From UBA6623 sp965248235 (GTDB taxonomy: Bacteria > Acidobacteriota > Terriglobia > Bryobacterales > UBA6623), in assembly GCA_965248235.1 (NCBI GenBank), contig CBDFIU010000005.1, positions 372,001 to 436,000 of the forward strand: DNA of 64,000 nucleotides, written 5' to 3'. The notes under the pieces were generated by a model, which did not search any database, had not been told where the DNA came from, and worked only from the letters and a program-made list of their open reading frames with translations. Shown here one piece after another: positions 45,401-53,403 of this stretch (position 1 is the stretch's first letter; every line of letters starts with the position of its first letter). The position numbers were made by a program, and so were the translations under genes.

Positions 45401-47266
45401 CGAGGCAACGATGGCGGGCCCGGGCAATTGGGCTATTCAACTCCGGGCAGCGCCGACTTTCTCGGCAAGATCGTGCTCGCCACCTACGAACGCGAGCCGG
45501 ACGACGCCGAGATCCCTTGGAAGAAGATTGCCCTGGAAGGCGCGGCCAACGTTTCCTACGAGCCGCTCGAAAAGCGTTTGCTCGAGTTGCTCACGACCGG
45601 CGATATCGAAATGGTCGCCGTGGCGGCGCGGGCGCTTGTGAATCCGCAGTCCCTCACGTTGCCGGCCGACCTGAAGACGCTGCGGCAATTGTTGGCCAAG
45701 GTCAACCGTTTTCTCGATGCCGGACGAACCGAGGATGCCGAGGCCTTGACCAATTTCCTTGCGCGCGTGAAATGGGACTTCGAACGCGTCAGCGAACGCG
45801 AGGAGTTGGAGTTTTACCGCCTGCTGATTTCCGGGCGACAGGCCGAAGCCCCGGCCCCCTCGGCGGCGCTGGGCGGCTTGCTCGGGAAACCGGCTCCGGC
45901 CGATGCCGCGCCGGCTTCCGAAGGCGCTGACCCCGATGCCGCGAAACAAGCACGAGCCGGGCTGATGGGACGGATCCTCGGTGAAAACCCGACGCTGCAT
46001 CGAAAAGTCGTTTTCGAACTCGTCAACGCCGACGAACGTTTTTGGCTGCCCTCGACCGAGTGGATGGTTTCGTATCAAGAAGGCGGCCTCTCGATGGAAG
46101 AAGCCGTCGAGGGCGCGGTCGAAGCCGAGGATTTGAAGGTGCTCGAGTTGACCTTTGGGCGCACGACCGAGCAGATTGTTCCTGACGGGCTGACCAGCAA
46201 GAACACGATTCTGTGGTGGCGCGAGGGTGTTCCCGGCGCTCGCTTGACGCTTGAGGTCAATGCGCCCAAAGCCGGGCTGTACGAGATTCTGACCGCCTTT
46301 CTTTACGACCGCGAGATGGGTACGGTGCGCTTCGCGCTCAACGGCGCCGATATCGGCGAACCGACCGACTTTTACCGCCCGCGGCTGACCCCGAGCGGGC
46401 CGACGTCGCTCGGCGTTCACCAATTCAACAAGGGTTCGAATCGGCTTACCGTGAACATGTTGGGGGCCAACCCGGACGCCGAGCCGAACTACATCTTCGG
46501 CATCGACTACCTCAAGATCACTCCCGACGACGGCAGCGGATCGCTCTTCACTAAGGACGAACGCGGCGTCGACGTCATCGACCCGGTAACGGCCGCCAAG
46601 GACAAGATCGTGCGCATGTTCAACTCGTGGTTCGCCGCCGACCGGCCGGAGGAGGTTCGCGAGATGGCGGTCAAACTGGCGAATAAGACGGCGTTGCGCC
46701 GCAATCCCGAAGTGCGCAAAGCGCTGGCCGCCTACATCGACCACGAAACCAACGCGCAGTTGCGCGAGCGCATCCAAAACATCCTCAACAGCGACGACAA
46801 GGTTTACGGGGAACAGTTACGCAAGCTAATCACTGAACAAGGTCCGCCCGAAGGCAGCGGCGCGCGGCGACTCGAACCCGACGACAACTTCGTCGCCGAC
46901 ATTCTGCATTTCCGGGACTACGTTTTCCCCGAGATGACGAAGATCAACGGCGAAGACAACAAGGCCTGCATCTCTTGCCACGGCGTCCCCGGGCGCGTCC
47001 CGACCCTGTACCTGGAAGCGCCCGACGCGGCGGGGTACATCCCGCCCGACAAGCTGCTTGACAACTACCGCAAGATGCAGCAGCGCGTCGAGCCCCGCGA
47101 AGTCGAGCGCAGCAAGTTTCTCCGCAAGCCGCTAAACATCCAAACCGGCGAGGACGACGGCCACCAAGGCGGACAACGCTATGAGGCCGCCGACCCGGGT
47201 TATCAGGTTATCCGCCAATGGGTTTTGCAGCAGGCGCGTCTGCAACAGGGCGGGGCAGGAGATTGA
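42458..47266 (+). CDS. Large exported HEAT-repeat protein with two CxxCH motifs
   Basis: The protein has 1602 residues from ATG 42458 (signal peptide L-L-A-P-L-L-F-L-V-P-A-A-A-A-A). N-terminal beta-rich domains are followed by the first haem-type motif C405-M-S-C-H. A helical region with Q-Q-D-D-G-S-W-G-F-D resembles the QW repeats of terpene-cyclase/prenyltransferase toroids. HEAT-like repeats follow (about 730-1000), then a carbohydrate-binding-like beta domain (about 1220-1370). The C-terminus has C1504-I-S-C-H-G in a Planctomycete-type cytochrome context. It is periplasmic or outer-membrane; two c-type haems could transfer electrons, perhaps in oxidative processing of a polymer. I know no characterised protein with this exact order. 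Confidence 0.8.
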   Translation: MKQAHRGVLQLLAPLLFLVPAAAAAPPVSQTIDFTGSWDHSRELTEGEAVSVSVRIDDPQALPPNARVEVRWRGPALEGSAFDGERGDLHATITADWSKTLHALDPDVYLVYRAPKTGTYRLEIETVRDRSQTHSGIPRDTGLAPLATPLPSLTPSVEQAAVSVEINPIDALHEGDILLEAEPNNTPAQAVDLPFASGDQDQVLRIFGGADELEYFNNTQSSRSPDDWYRIEYRGTKPKIFTANLQLIEPIVSARIRVYQPGVPGPEDLEPQELPSREDFGNANPIPYVHPPPEVIPGPTPVFTYYDGRDLNERIHQQDTNFRSFVTRTVVPGGIYYLRVEANQPGYELEVRLIDPAPYDDPVRAIRESVYYHLAEVDAWLIHRPRNIGLDRRVRDGTSLFGENCMSCHTQSGVWGVADAFRNGYRPRGTAQNHRRLINTMYESLRPSIKLTDAAVNTSLAPNDLGDAPAGSRVAGRNIVLHERTFRPKRLHSYQQRRTANYVLQTNDPTGINAAAKGSNFGPNVVFKFAAEILERAWQDTNDPRYFFGIEEKARKIVATGNNAMLVSDDLGHRIEFFHRLWPGDYAETIEKLSGSKERAAAAGVFQEKFAAQVETDLARLTTLQQDDGSWGFDLGTTPDEGKTWRRLTEPGDPAPTAVALIALEAAGFGPDDSRIQRATKWLLDDQIEYGLWNHAAQTGFVTTAYVIRALSRLYPDKADHALAALADPLPNESLLAELSHVRRMQGADDPSLAGALIAAAASASPHIRQQALLGLGAALASEGIPTLIRGLDDPVKMCREAAFWSLRQMLLDDQGWEETFEAYAGGGPRVRQAILQALVTRVDLAGPQSRVNLGSLTQVLARGMSDPFAGVRAFAFKAAWHWWVWNPPLREAINRAWAEALLREEPNAHAETALRYSTVSMLIVNGQIANQTGGKNVDHQYAELGDFYRLLAKRREQAAPKQQARFDRRLTAVAASHFQERGNDGGPGQLGYSTPGSADFLGKIVLATYEREPDDAEIPWKKIALEGAANVSYEPLEKRLLELLTTGDIEMVAVAARALVNPQSLTLPADLKTLRQLLAKVNRFLDAGRTEDAEALTNFLARVKWDFERVSEREELEFYRLLISGRQAEAPAPSAALGGLLGKPAPADAAPASEGADPDAAKQARAGLMGRILGENPTLHRKVVFELVNADERFWLPSTEWMVSYQEGGLSMEEAVEGAVEAEDLKVLELTFGRTTEQIVPDGLTSKNTILWWREGVPGARLTLEVNAPKAGLYEILTAFLYDREMGTVRFALNGADIGEPTDFYRPRLTPSGPTSLGVHQFNKGSNRLTVNMLGANPDAEPNYIFGIDYLKITPDDGSGSLFTKDERGVDVIDPVTAAKDKIVRMFNSWFAADRPEEVREMAVKLANKTALRRNPEVRKALAAYIDHETNAQLRERIQNILNSDDKVYGEQLRKLITEQGPPEGSGARRLEPDDNFVADILHFRDYVFPEMTKINGEDNKACISCHGVPGRVPTLYLEAPDAAGYIPPDKLLDNYRKMQQRVEPREVERSKFLRKPLNIQTGEDDGHQGGQRYEAADPGYQVIRQWVLQQARLQQGGAGD

Positions 47267-47366
47267 AACAGGGGAGAACCCGGCTCGCGGGTGTCTTGAT
47301 CTCGCTGCTCCGGGGCATTGCGCTTCCGCCACTTTCTTTGGGCGGACAGGCTTCATCGCATACCGC

Positions 47367-48200
47367 TCACTGACGTTCGCGGCTCGGTTTGGGATCGAGC
47401 GCACGACGGTGGTTTCGGAATGTCGCGCGGCGGCGGGTGTGGATGCTCTTGAAGAAGATGCGCATGTTCATTGAGAAGTCAAAGCCGCGTCCGACCCAGG
47501 AGCCGTCGGCGAGCGGTGCGCGCTCAATGACGCCGTTGACGGAGCGCAGTTTGCCGAGCAGGCCCCACCACAGCCTCACCGGCTCGATGAGTTCGAACTC
47601 CACGCGGGCGACCTGAAAGGTCTCTTTATCGACGAAAATCTTTCCGTGTGATCTGTTCAGCGCGTAGTCGATGCGGCGGCGGATCGGCAGTGAGTCGCTC
47701 TTCGGCTCGAATCGCACGGTGTAGGTCGGGCGTCCCTCGATCAGTTGGTCGGCGATCAGCTCAGGGCGATAGCGGTCAACCAACTCGCTGTTGAATTGCA
47801 CGCGCTCTTCGTCTTCCTTCTTCTCTCCCCGCGACCGACGTTTCTGAATCTCCTCTCTCCGGCGGCGCTGCTTTTCGCGGTCCGCGGCGGATAGGGGTTT
47901 CCCGTTCTTCTCGAGGATTTCGCGGTACAGCGCGCCGGCAAGCGGATAGACCTTGGCTGTAACGTCCTCGCGTTCCTTCGTGCGGCCGGCGGAGTCGAAC
48001 TGCTCGCGCGTTGCCTCTTCAAGGAACTCGTAGCGCAGATCATGCTCTTGCTCGCGGAGACGCTCGGCGAGTCCCACGGCCCGGTTGATGACTTCGTTGG
48101 CGGTCAGGGCCGCGGCCGGCGCGGTGTCTTCACGCACGTCCGCGGCCGGCGCTTGGACGGCGGCCGACAGCAGAAGCGGCAAGATCCACCGGACCTCCAT
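47367..48200 (-). CDS. Exported protein, possibly LolA-like outer-membrane-lipoprotein fold
   Basis: The protein has 277 residues with a signal peptide (W-I-L-P-L-L-L-S-A-A-V-Q-A-P-A-A-A). A helical part with a long charged segment (E-K-Q-R-R-R-R-E-E-I-Q-K-R-R-S-R-G-E-K-K) is followed by strands: Y-T-V-R-F-E-P, I-D-Y-A-L-N-R-S-H-G-K-I-F-V-D, V-A-R-V-E-F-E-L-I-E-P-V. The strand pattern is like the half-barrel of LolA-type outer-membrane lipoprotein-sorting proteins, where D-K-E-T-F-Q-V-A-R-V-E-F is typical. It is convergent with the preceding large gene. Function is not established. Confidence 0.65.
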   Translation of the reverse strand: MEVRWILPLLLSAAVQAPAADVREDTAPAAALTANEVINRAVGLAERLREQEHDLRYEFLEEATREQFDSAGRTKEREDVTAKVYPLAGALYREILEKNGKPLSAADREKQRRRREEIQKRRSRGEKKEDEERVQFNSELVDRYRPELIADQLIEGRPTYTVRFEPKSDSLPIRRRIDYALNRSHGKIFVDKETFQVARVEFELIEPVRLWWGLLGKLRSVNGVIERAPLADGSWVGRGFDFSMNMRIFFKSIHTRRRATFRNHRRALDPKPSRERQ

Positions 48201-48608
48201 GTTCTATTTAACGTAGCAAGCAATGACCGGGTTCCTCGGAAACAGAGGAAAGCGGCCCCCGGGGCGAGACATGTCGGTCATGTTCATTTGGTCACGACCC
48301 GAGCCGCGCCGCCTCGGGGCTGTGAAAAAATCGGGGACAGTCCACATCGCGCCGGATGCGGTTACTGATTCAATGGAAGTTATTCGGTCGGCGCTCGGTA
48401 CAGTCCCCATTGTTTCACAGCCGCCTCGCGACGTGGTCCTATCGCGTCGGGAAGACCGCGCCGTGGGACGGCGCGGCTCGGGAGTGGGAAACGCAACAAG
48501 CGATCGTCGGTATAGTTTTGTCAGCCTCCGATTTACGACCGAAGTACGGTCACCGACTCACCTGGCGGCCGATCCATCTTGAATTTAACGAAACGACGTG
48601 TTTTCTCG
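48201..48608. other. Intergenic region with an inverted repeat
   Basis: This 408-bp gap upstream of the exported protein and downstream of the dipeptidase contains the inverted repeat at 48318-48422. Otherwise no gene is supported. Confidence 0.45.
48318..48422. repeat. Inverted repeat, hairpin family 2
   Basis: The left arm GGCTGTGAAAAAATCGGGGA (48318-48341 in full, ending CAGT) and the right arm ACAGTCCCCATTGTTTCACA (48400-48422, ending GCC) are inverted copies with two mismatches around a 58-bp centre. A third arm occurs at 49908-49933, beyond the dipeptidase gene. The size suggests a REP- or MITE-like element. Confidence 0.65.
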
Positions 48609-49805
48609 CTACCCCGCCGCTGCTTCGGCGGCCTGCATGGCGCGCAAGGCGTTGCGGCCCATCACCTTGTCTACGTCTTCGTCGGAGAACCCACGCTCCT
48701 TGAGGGCCTTGACGAGGTTCGGGGTCTTGGCAATGTCTTCCAGCCCGGCGGGCAACTTGAGCCCCACGGCGTCGTAATCGCAGCCCAGCCCTACGCTGTC
48801 GATTCCGGCAACGGTCGCGGCGTGTTCGATGTGGTCGACTAATCGGCTGAGCGGAATCTGCCCGATCCTGTCGATGGCGGCTTTCTCGATTTTCCAAAGC
48901 TCTTCGGAAAGCTCGCGGCGGTCGGCGTCCTTGAGGCGCTCGCGGGCCGCCGCCTTCTGCTCGTTGAACTCAGCGAACTGCCCCATCTTCGAGGCGAAGT
49001 CGTCGTCGAGCATTCCGGCGTAGTAGGCGACCCCGAGGACGCCGCCGTTTTCGCCGAGTTTCTTCAGCATGTCGTCGGTCAAATTGCGCGGGTGGTTCGC
49101 CACCGCTTGGCAAGCGCCGTGGGTGTCGAGAATGGGCGCGGTGGTAGTGTCGACCACGTCGTAAAACGCCTGCTTCGAGGCGTGCGACATGTCGATCATC
49201 ATCCCGAGGCGATTCATCTCACGGACGATTTCCTTGCCGAAGTCCGTCAAGCCTTCCGGGCCGTCATCGTACTCGGCGGCGCCGACCCAGGGCGTGTTGC
49301 CGCTGTGGGTCAGCCCTAGGTAGCGCGCGCCGAGCCGATAGAACTGCCGCAGTACCTCGATGCTCGAGTCGATCATGTGACCGCCCTCGACGCCCAGCAG
49401 GATCGCCACGGTGCCTTCGCGTTGCGCTCGCAAGACATCGTCGGAAGTGGTCGCGATGAAAAGGTCGTCAGGATGGCGGTTGACCTCTTGGACGATCACG
49501 TCGGTGATCTTCAAAGCGTCCTTGACGGACTCGAGGGGCGTCTTGTCGCGCGCCGGCGAAAACACCGCGAAGAAGCCGGCGTTGAGCCCGCCTTGCTTCA
49601 TCTTCGGGATATCGACCGAGGTCCACCAATAGGTTTCGGCCAAGTCGAGCCCCTCCGCCACCATACGGCCGGGCGTATCGATGTGGAGGTCGAAGTAGAG
49701 CGGGCCGGCGGGAGCTTCGGGTTCGGGTTCCGGATCGGGCGTGGCCGCGCAGGCGGCGGTCAGAGCAGCGGCGGTGGAGAGTCCCCATTCACGTCGAGTT
49801 AACAT
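48609..49805 (-). CDS. Exported membrane dipeptidase (peptidase M19)
   Basis: The protein has 398 residues. The N-terminus M-L-T-R-R-E-W-G-L-S-T-A-A-A-L-T-A-A-C has a twin-Arg and a lipobox-like T-A-A-C, so it may be a Tat-exported lipoprotein. The M19 renal-dipeptidase-type barrel shows the metal ligands F-D-L-H-I-D-T, G-V-E-G-G-H-M-I, L-G-L-T-H-S-G-N-T, M-I-D-M-S-H and D-T-H-G-A, and ends with G-L-G-C-D-Y-D-A-V and K-V-M-G-R-N-A-L-R. It hydrolyses dipeptides (often with D-residues at the C-terminus) outside the cytoplasm. It is flanked on both sides by arms of a repeat family. Confidence 0.92.
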   Translation of the reverse strand: MLTRREWGLSTAAALTAACAATPDPEPEPEAPAGPLYFDLHIDTPGRMVAEGLDLAETYWWTSVDIPKMKQGGLNAGFFAVFSPARDKTPLESVKDALKITDVIVQEVNRHPDDLFIATTSDDVLRAQREGTVAILLGVEGGHMIDSSIEVLRQFYRLGARYLGLTHSGNTPWVGAAEYDDGPEGLTDFGKEIVREMNRLGMMIDMSHASKQAFYDVVDTTTAPILDTHGACQAVANHPRNLTDDMLKKLGENGGVLGVAYYAGMLDDDFASKMGQFAEFNEQKAAARERLKDADRRELSEELWKIEKAAIDRIGQIPLSRLVDHIEHAATVAGIDSVGLGCDYDAVGLKLPAGLEDIAKTPNLVKALKERGFSDEDVDKVMGRNALRAMQAAEAAAG

Positions 49806-49907
49806 AGCGGTCCAATTATACGCGGCTTGCCGACGTCCGCGCAGCGGTCACGGTTCAAGCACATCCGGCGGCGGCGGGCGCGACACTTTGGGCTTGTGAT
49901 CGAAGCG

Positions 49908-49933
49908 GACTGTGCCCGATTTTTTCACGGCCC
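49908..49933. repeat. Single arm of hairpin family 2
   Basis: GACTGTGCCCGATTTTTTCA followed by CGGCCC is the reverse complement of the 48318 arm with two or three changes. No partner arm is seen nearby. Confidence 0.5.
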
Positions 49934-50108
49934 TTACGTGCGCGGCTCGGTTTCTATCGCTTGCATGGCTGCGGGGAGGTCCGACATTTCATGTCGCACA
50001 CGCAGCGACCGGAGGGTCAGCACGTCCAGCAAAAGGCGCCCAGGACTTCGCGGTTGCAAACAAGGGCGGGGAGGGTCTCGTTGTCGGCGCGTCGAGGTCG
50101 GTTGAGTG

Positions 50109-50132
50109 TGATGGAGGCGGCGGGAGTCGAAC
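50109..50132 (-). other. tmRNA/tRNA 3'-end-like sequence, probable attachment site remnant
   Basis: Read on the minus strand the sequence is GTTCGACTCCCGCCGCCTCC followed by ATCA. This is the T-loop and acceptor 3' end of a tmRNA (ssrA) or tRNA; the rest of the RNA gene is absent. Integrases that target tmRNA leave such 3' copies at att sites. A broken tyrosine recombinase lies 2.4 kb away at 52.5-52.9 kb. Confidence 0.55.
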
Positions 50133-50338
50133 TATTTCCCCTAGTTGAATCCCCGTAAGTTATTGATTTCATTAAACGGTGAAAACGGTGAAAACGCTGT
50201 TCCAGCGGATCGGGGGTACAAAAAAGGTACACGAGCCTCATTTCGCTAAAGTAAATCACCCGTGGAGGATCATGCGGCCGAGACGAAAACGGTCAACGGC
50301 GGTATCAAAGTCGCCAACTTCAGCTTGGCAACCAACAG

Positions 50339-50575
50339 ATGCTGACGTTGGCAACAACGAACCCGATCGAGTCGGCTTTCTCGGTGGTCGACCGCATTTG
50401 CGGCCGAGTGAAGTGTTGGCGGCGCGGCGATCATCGCGAGCGCTGGGTGGGCGCGAGCCTGTGGCTGGCGGAGAGAAATTTCCGGCGAGTTAAAGGGTAC
50501 AAACAACTGCCGAAATTGCTGGCGGAACTCGCCAAGCTGAACACGCCGCCTCCGGCTCGGGCCGAAGCGGCGTAA
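50339..50575 (+). pseudogene. Mutator/IS256-type transposase, C-terminal remnant
   Basis: The 78-residue frame reads T-L-A-T-T-N-P-I-E-S-A-F-S-V-V-D-R-I, then V-K-C-W-R-R-G-D-H-R-E-R-W-V, then N-F-R-R-V-K-G-Y-K-Q-L-P-K-L. This is the conserved C-terminal end of IS256-like transposases, whose catalytic Glu lies in the N-P-I-E-S segment. Everything upstream (about 300 residues) is missing, so it is inactive. Confidence 0.7.
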
Positions 50576-50676
50576 ACTACAACCTACGGAGAGCCGCGAG
50601 TTTCAACGGAAATCCGGACATCCTCGGAACTCCCAGCTGAGGCGGGACAAATCATTTCCAAAAGGAGACGACTGTC

Positions 50677-51195
50677 ATGACGTCCTTTACTCAACGCGTG
50701 ATCGGCGCGGCAAAACTCAATGTTCACATCTACGAAGAAGTCGAGGCAGACACCACAGCTATGGGCCAGGCGATGGGAGTTGTGGCACTTTCCAGCGTGG
50801 CGGCCGGTATCGGTGCTGTCGGTCGAGAGGGCACAACGGGCCTGTTCGGCGGCCTGCTGGCTGCCCTCTTGGGCTGGCTCCTGTGGGCGGGGCTAACCTA
50901 CTTCATTGGCACTCGGATTCTTCCGACACCACAAACACATGCCGATTGGGGTGAACTGCTACGAACGACGGGTTTCGCTGCAGCTCCGGGAATGATCCGC
51001 ATTTTGGGGATTGTGCCAGGATTGACGGGCCTCGTCTTTTTTGTAGCCGCCGTTTGGATGCTCGCCGCCTTCGTCGTGGCCGTGCGCCAGGCGCTTGACT
51101 ATACCAGCACCAGGCGTGCTGTGGGTGTTTGCCTGATCGGCTGGCTCGTGAACGGCGCCATCCTTTTTTTCCTCGGTTTCATATTGCTGCGCTAA
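50677..51195 (+). CDS. Yip1-family integral membrane protein
   Basis: The protein has 172 residues, preceded by AAAAGGAGA at 50659-50667, a strong ribosome binding site. The N-terminus has R-V-I-G-A-A-K-L-N-V-H-I-Y-E-E-V-E-A-D, the usual lead into a Yip1 domain. Four or five membrane spans follow (V-V-A-L-S-S-V-A-A-G-I; G-L-L-A-A-L-L-G-W-L-L-W-A-G-L; V-F-F-V-A-A-V-W-M-L-A-A; G-W-L-V-N-G-A-I-L-F-F-L-G-F). Bacterial Yip1 proteins have no settled function. It is the only intact-looking gene in this decayed island. Confidence 0.75.
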   Translation: MTSFTQRVIGAAKLNVHIYEEVEADTTAMGQAMGVVALSSVAAGIGAVGREGTTGLFGGLLAALLGWLLWAGLTYFIGTRILPTPQTHADWGELLRTTGFAAAPGMIRILGIVPGLTGLVFFVAAVWMLAAFVVAVRQALDYTSTRRAVGVCLIGWLVNGAILFFLGFILLR

Positions 51196-51537
51196 GTATG
51201 GGCCTTGGTATCTGTCGTTGGAGCAGGGTTCAGGAGACATTGTGGGTTTTGAGTGGCGGCTACCAGCAGGCCCAGGCTCGGCGTCATCCAAAACCGGCCC
51301 GGATAGTTCCGCGACCGCGAACAGGATTAGGCCCTCCAAACGAACTAGATAGCGGTCGTCCGCCGGATTACTGTTGCGATATCTCGTTCGCATGAACAAT
51401 CCGGCGGATAATCGTCTTCACCACCCCTGACGGACCCACAAACCGAGCGGACGCAGCGTCCTGGCCGAAAAAAATCTGTCTGTTGGTGACATCGATTGTT
51501 ATCACCATCTATCTGGTAGCGCTACAATTTGACCGTC
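51196..51537. other. Intergenic region, no gene seen
   Basis: In 342 bp between the Yip1 gene and the kinase remnant no gene is supported. A promoter for the former kinase gene may lie near 51500-51530 (TTGTTATCACC, TACAATTTG). Confidence 0.35.
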
Positions 51538-51600
51538 GTGATCGGCTCCACCATCAGTCACTATAAGATCCTCTCCAAGCTCGGCGAGGGCGGGATGGGG
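51538..51600 (+). pseudogene. First 21 codons of a Ser/Thr protein kinase
   Basis: From GTG 51538 the frame reads I-G-S-T-I-S-H-Y-K-I-L-S-K-L-G-E-G-G-M-G and then loses similarity at 51601. This is the conserved N-terminus and Gly-rich loop of acidobacterial Hanks kinases, very like the intact gene at 13.8-16.6 kb (I-G-R-A-I-S-H-Y-K-I). The remaining kinase domain is absent, so a deletion or insertion joined this start to unrelated DNA. Confidence 0.7.
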
Positions 51601-51670
51601 AAATCGCGCTTCGAGCGTAGTTGCGAGGGTTTTTGCGCTCCGGGCTCCGATTTTGAATAGGGGCAAACCG

Positions 51671-52522
51671 ATGCCTAGTCTACCGGCTTTCCTAGCAAAC
51701 CTCAGCAAGGAATCCCATCACCGTGGCTGAGAGTTCGAGAAGGCATGTGAGCACCACCTCACCGAAGACCCCATGTACAAGTACCAGCTCGGGCGGGTGT
51801 GGTTGTGGAACGAATGGCCGGGCCGCTGGGGGGCCGACGCTGGCATCGACCTCGTCGCCGAGGCCCGAGACGGTGGTCTGTGGGCCATACAAGCCAAGGC
51901 ATACGACCCGAACTACTCGAATCACAAAACGGGATGTCGACACGTTCCTGAGCGAGTCGGGACGGCGCAAGTTTTCATACCGGCTTCTCATCGCCACGAC
52001 GAATCGGATTGGCACAACGGCAGACCGGACTCTCCAGCAGCAGGAGAAGGGCTGTGGAAAGATCCTGCTCTCTGACATGCGCCGTTCGGAGGTTTACTGG
52101 TCGATCGCGCTGAGCCCCCACAAACCCCAACGACCTGAGCGGAAGGAACCGAAGCCCCACCAGTGGGAAGCGGTCAACGATGTCGTCAAAGGCTTCAAAG
52201 AATCCGATCGCGGCCAACTCGTGATGGCATGCGGAACGGGTAAGACACTGGTGGGGCTGTGGGTCTCGAAGAGGCTTCAGGCGAAGAGAACCCTCGTCCT
52301 GCTACCGTCTCTTACGCTGCTGGCACAGACTCTACGCAATTGGGCGGTAGATGACCCGGATTATTTCTCGTACTTGGCCGTGTGTTCGGATGATGGGGTC
52401 AAAGGGGAGGATGATCCTTGGATCTCGCACGTCTCGGATCTCGGCCCGCCGACCACTACGGACTCCAATCTGATCGCCCGGTTCCTGCGTCGCCGGGACC
52501 GGCAGGTGGTCTTTGCAACCTA
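51671..52522 (+). pseudogene. Type ISP-like restriction helicase (PD-(D/E)XK + SF2), N-terminal remnant
   Basis: From ATG 51671 the frame gives P-S-L-P-A-F-L-A-N-L-S-K-E-S-H-H-R-G, an in-frame TGA (51728), then E-F-E-K-A-C-E-H-H-L-T-E-D-P, V-W-L-W-N-E-W-P-G-R-W-G-A-D-A-G-I-D and A-I-Q-A-K-A-Y-D, a Mrr-like D...QxK nuclease. A one-base shift near 51925 leads to I-T-K-R-D-V-D-T-F-L-S-E-S and a helicase domain: H-Q-W-E-A-V, Walker A A-C-G-T-G-K-T, L-V-L-L-P-S-L-T-L-L. The gene ends abruptly at 52522 against integrase sequence. Family members (LlaBIII type) have about 1500 residues with helicase, methylase and target-recognition parts. Here a nonsense codon, a frameshift and a large truncation make it dead. 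Confidence 0.72.
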
Positions 52523-52926
52523 ACCGGTGTGCCGGTCTACCTCCCCCTTCCGCCTTTCGTTGTGGAAGCCCTGGACGCCTGCCCGGGGACCAGCAAGGAC
52601 TACTTTTTTTGGACAGGCGAGTCGAAGAAGAAGAGCGCCTCCGCAAGCTCTTCAAGTTGGCCGGCGTGAACCGGGGGCATCCCCATCGATTTCGAGATAC
52701 CTTCGCGGCAGAGCTTCTGCTTCAGGGTGTCCCGATTGAGAGAGTCTCGGTCCTGCTGGGCCACTCAAGTGTGAGGGTCACCGAAAAGCATTACTCGCCC
52801 TGGGTTCGCGCTCGCCAGGAGCAGCTAGAGGCCGATGTGAGACGGACTTGGGGCGAAGATCCGCTGGTGCTTTCCGAGACGAAGGGTACACCAGAGGTAC
52901 ACGTGAGACCGGAGGCCGTTAACTAA
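52523..52926 (+). pseudogene. Tyrosine recombinase (phage-type integrase), C-terminal remnant
   Basis: The first frame gives G-V-P-V-Y-L-P-L-P-P-F-V-V-E-A-L and Y-F-F-W-T-G-E-S. A one-base shift in the GAAGAAGAAG run near 52620 leads to L-F-K-L-A-G-V, then the active-site box H-P-H-R-F-R-D-T-F-A, L-L-G-H-S-S and the nucleophile Tyr in K-H-Y-S-P-W. The N-terminal core-binding domain and the first catalytic Arg are missing. It probably belonged to an element integrated at the tmRNA 3' end seen at 50.1 kb. Confidence 0.72.
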
Positions 52927-53145
52927 ATGAAAATAAACGTCTTAAGTTGGTGGAGGAATTGTAGCCGCCCCGCAACCCATCCTCTCATTCCACTTATATG
53001 CGTAATCCATTGAATTGAATAGCGTTATGCACTTCAAGGGATGGTTCTCCAAGGTCCTGCTGGCGGAAGGCATTTTGACCTCAATTTCCCCACCGGCCCA
53101 GCACTCATCAATCTTGGCAATTAACTCCGATTTCCGTCCTCCCGG

Positions 53146-53403
53146 TCAAAAGAGCTCCTGCACCGACCTGGGGGCCAGGATGTCTGGATCGTAGTTCCGG
53201 ACGCTGTTCACCCTGGTGCTTACAAAGTGGCGCTCGTAAGGGTCCGCTTGAAACTTCGGAACGGTGCTGACACCCCACTGAACGCAAGGCGCGGGGCGCT
53301 CGCGCGAAAGCTTCATAGGCCGATTGGGCGCGTTCTCCCACTCGAGCTTAATCTCGCCGTTGTGGTACGCGACCCGCTCGTTGGTGCACTGAGTCCACTC
53401 CAT
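53146..53403 (-). CDS. Small hypothetical protein
   Basis: The frame has 85 codons beginning M-E-W-T-Q-C-T-N-E-R-V-A-Y and ending S-V-Q-E-L-F. The composition is balanced and less GC-rich than elsewhere, so it may be expressed or be the end of a larger lost gene. No domain is recognised. It lies between the integrase remnant and the D-aminoacylase remnant, with about 220 bp of unassigned AT-richer sequence on its left. Confidence 0.3.
   Translation of the reverse strand: MEWTQCTNERVAYHNGEIKLEWENAPNRPMKLSRERPAPCVQWGVSTVPKFQADPYERHFVSTRVNSVRNYDPDILAPRSVQELF

Larger units (their letters stand above)
49806..50338. other. Gene-poor region at the edge of a decayed island
   Basis: No convincing gene in 533 bp. 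It holds a repeat arm (49908-49933) and a tmRNA/tRNA 3'-end-like sequence (50109-50132). Around 50180-50260, GGTACAAAAAAGGTACACGA resembles sequence found near integrase ends and attachment sites. Confidence 0.4.

Noticed and set aside
51728..51730. In-frame TGA in the type ISP nuclease region as a second selenocysteine
   Set aside because: The position corresponds to no Cys in the family, and the gene also has a frameshift and a truncation. Ordinary nonsense decay is the better explanation.
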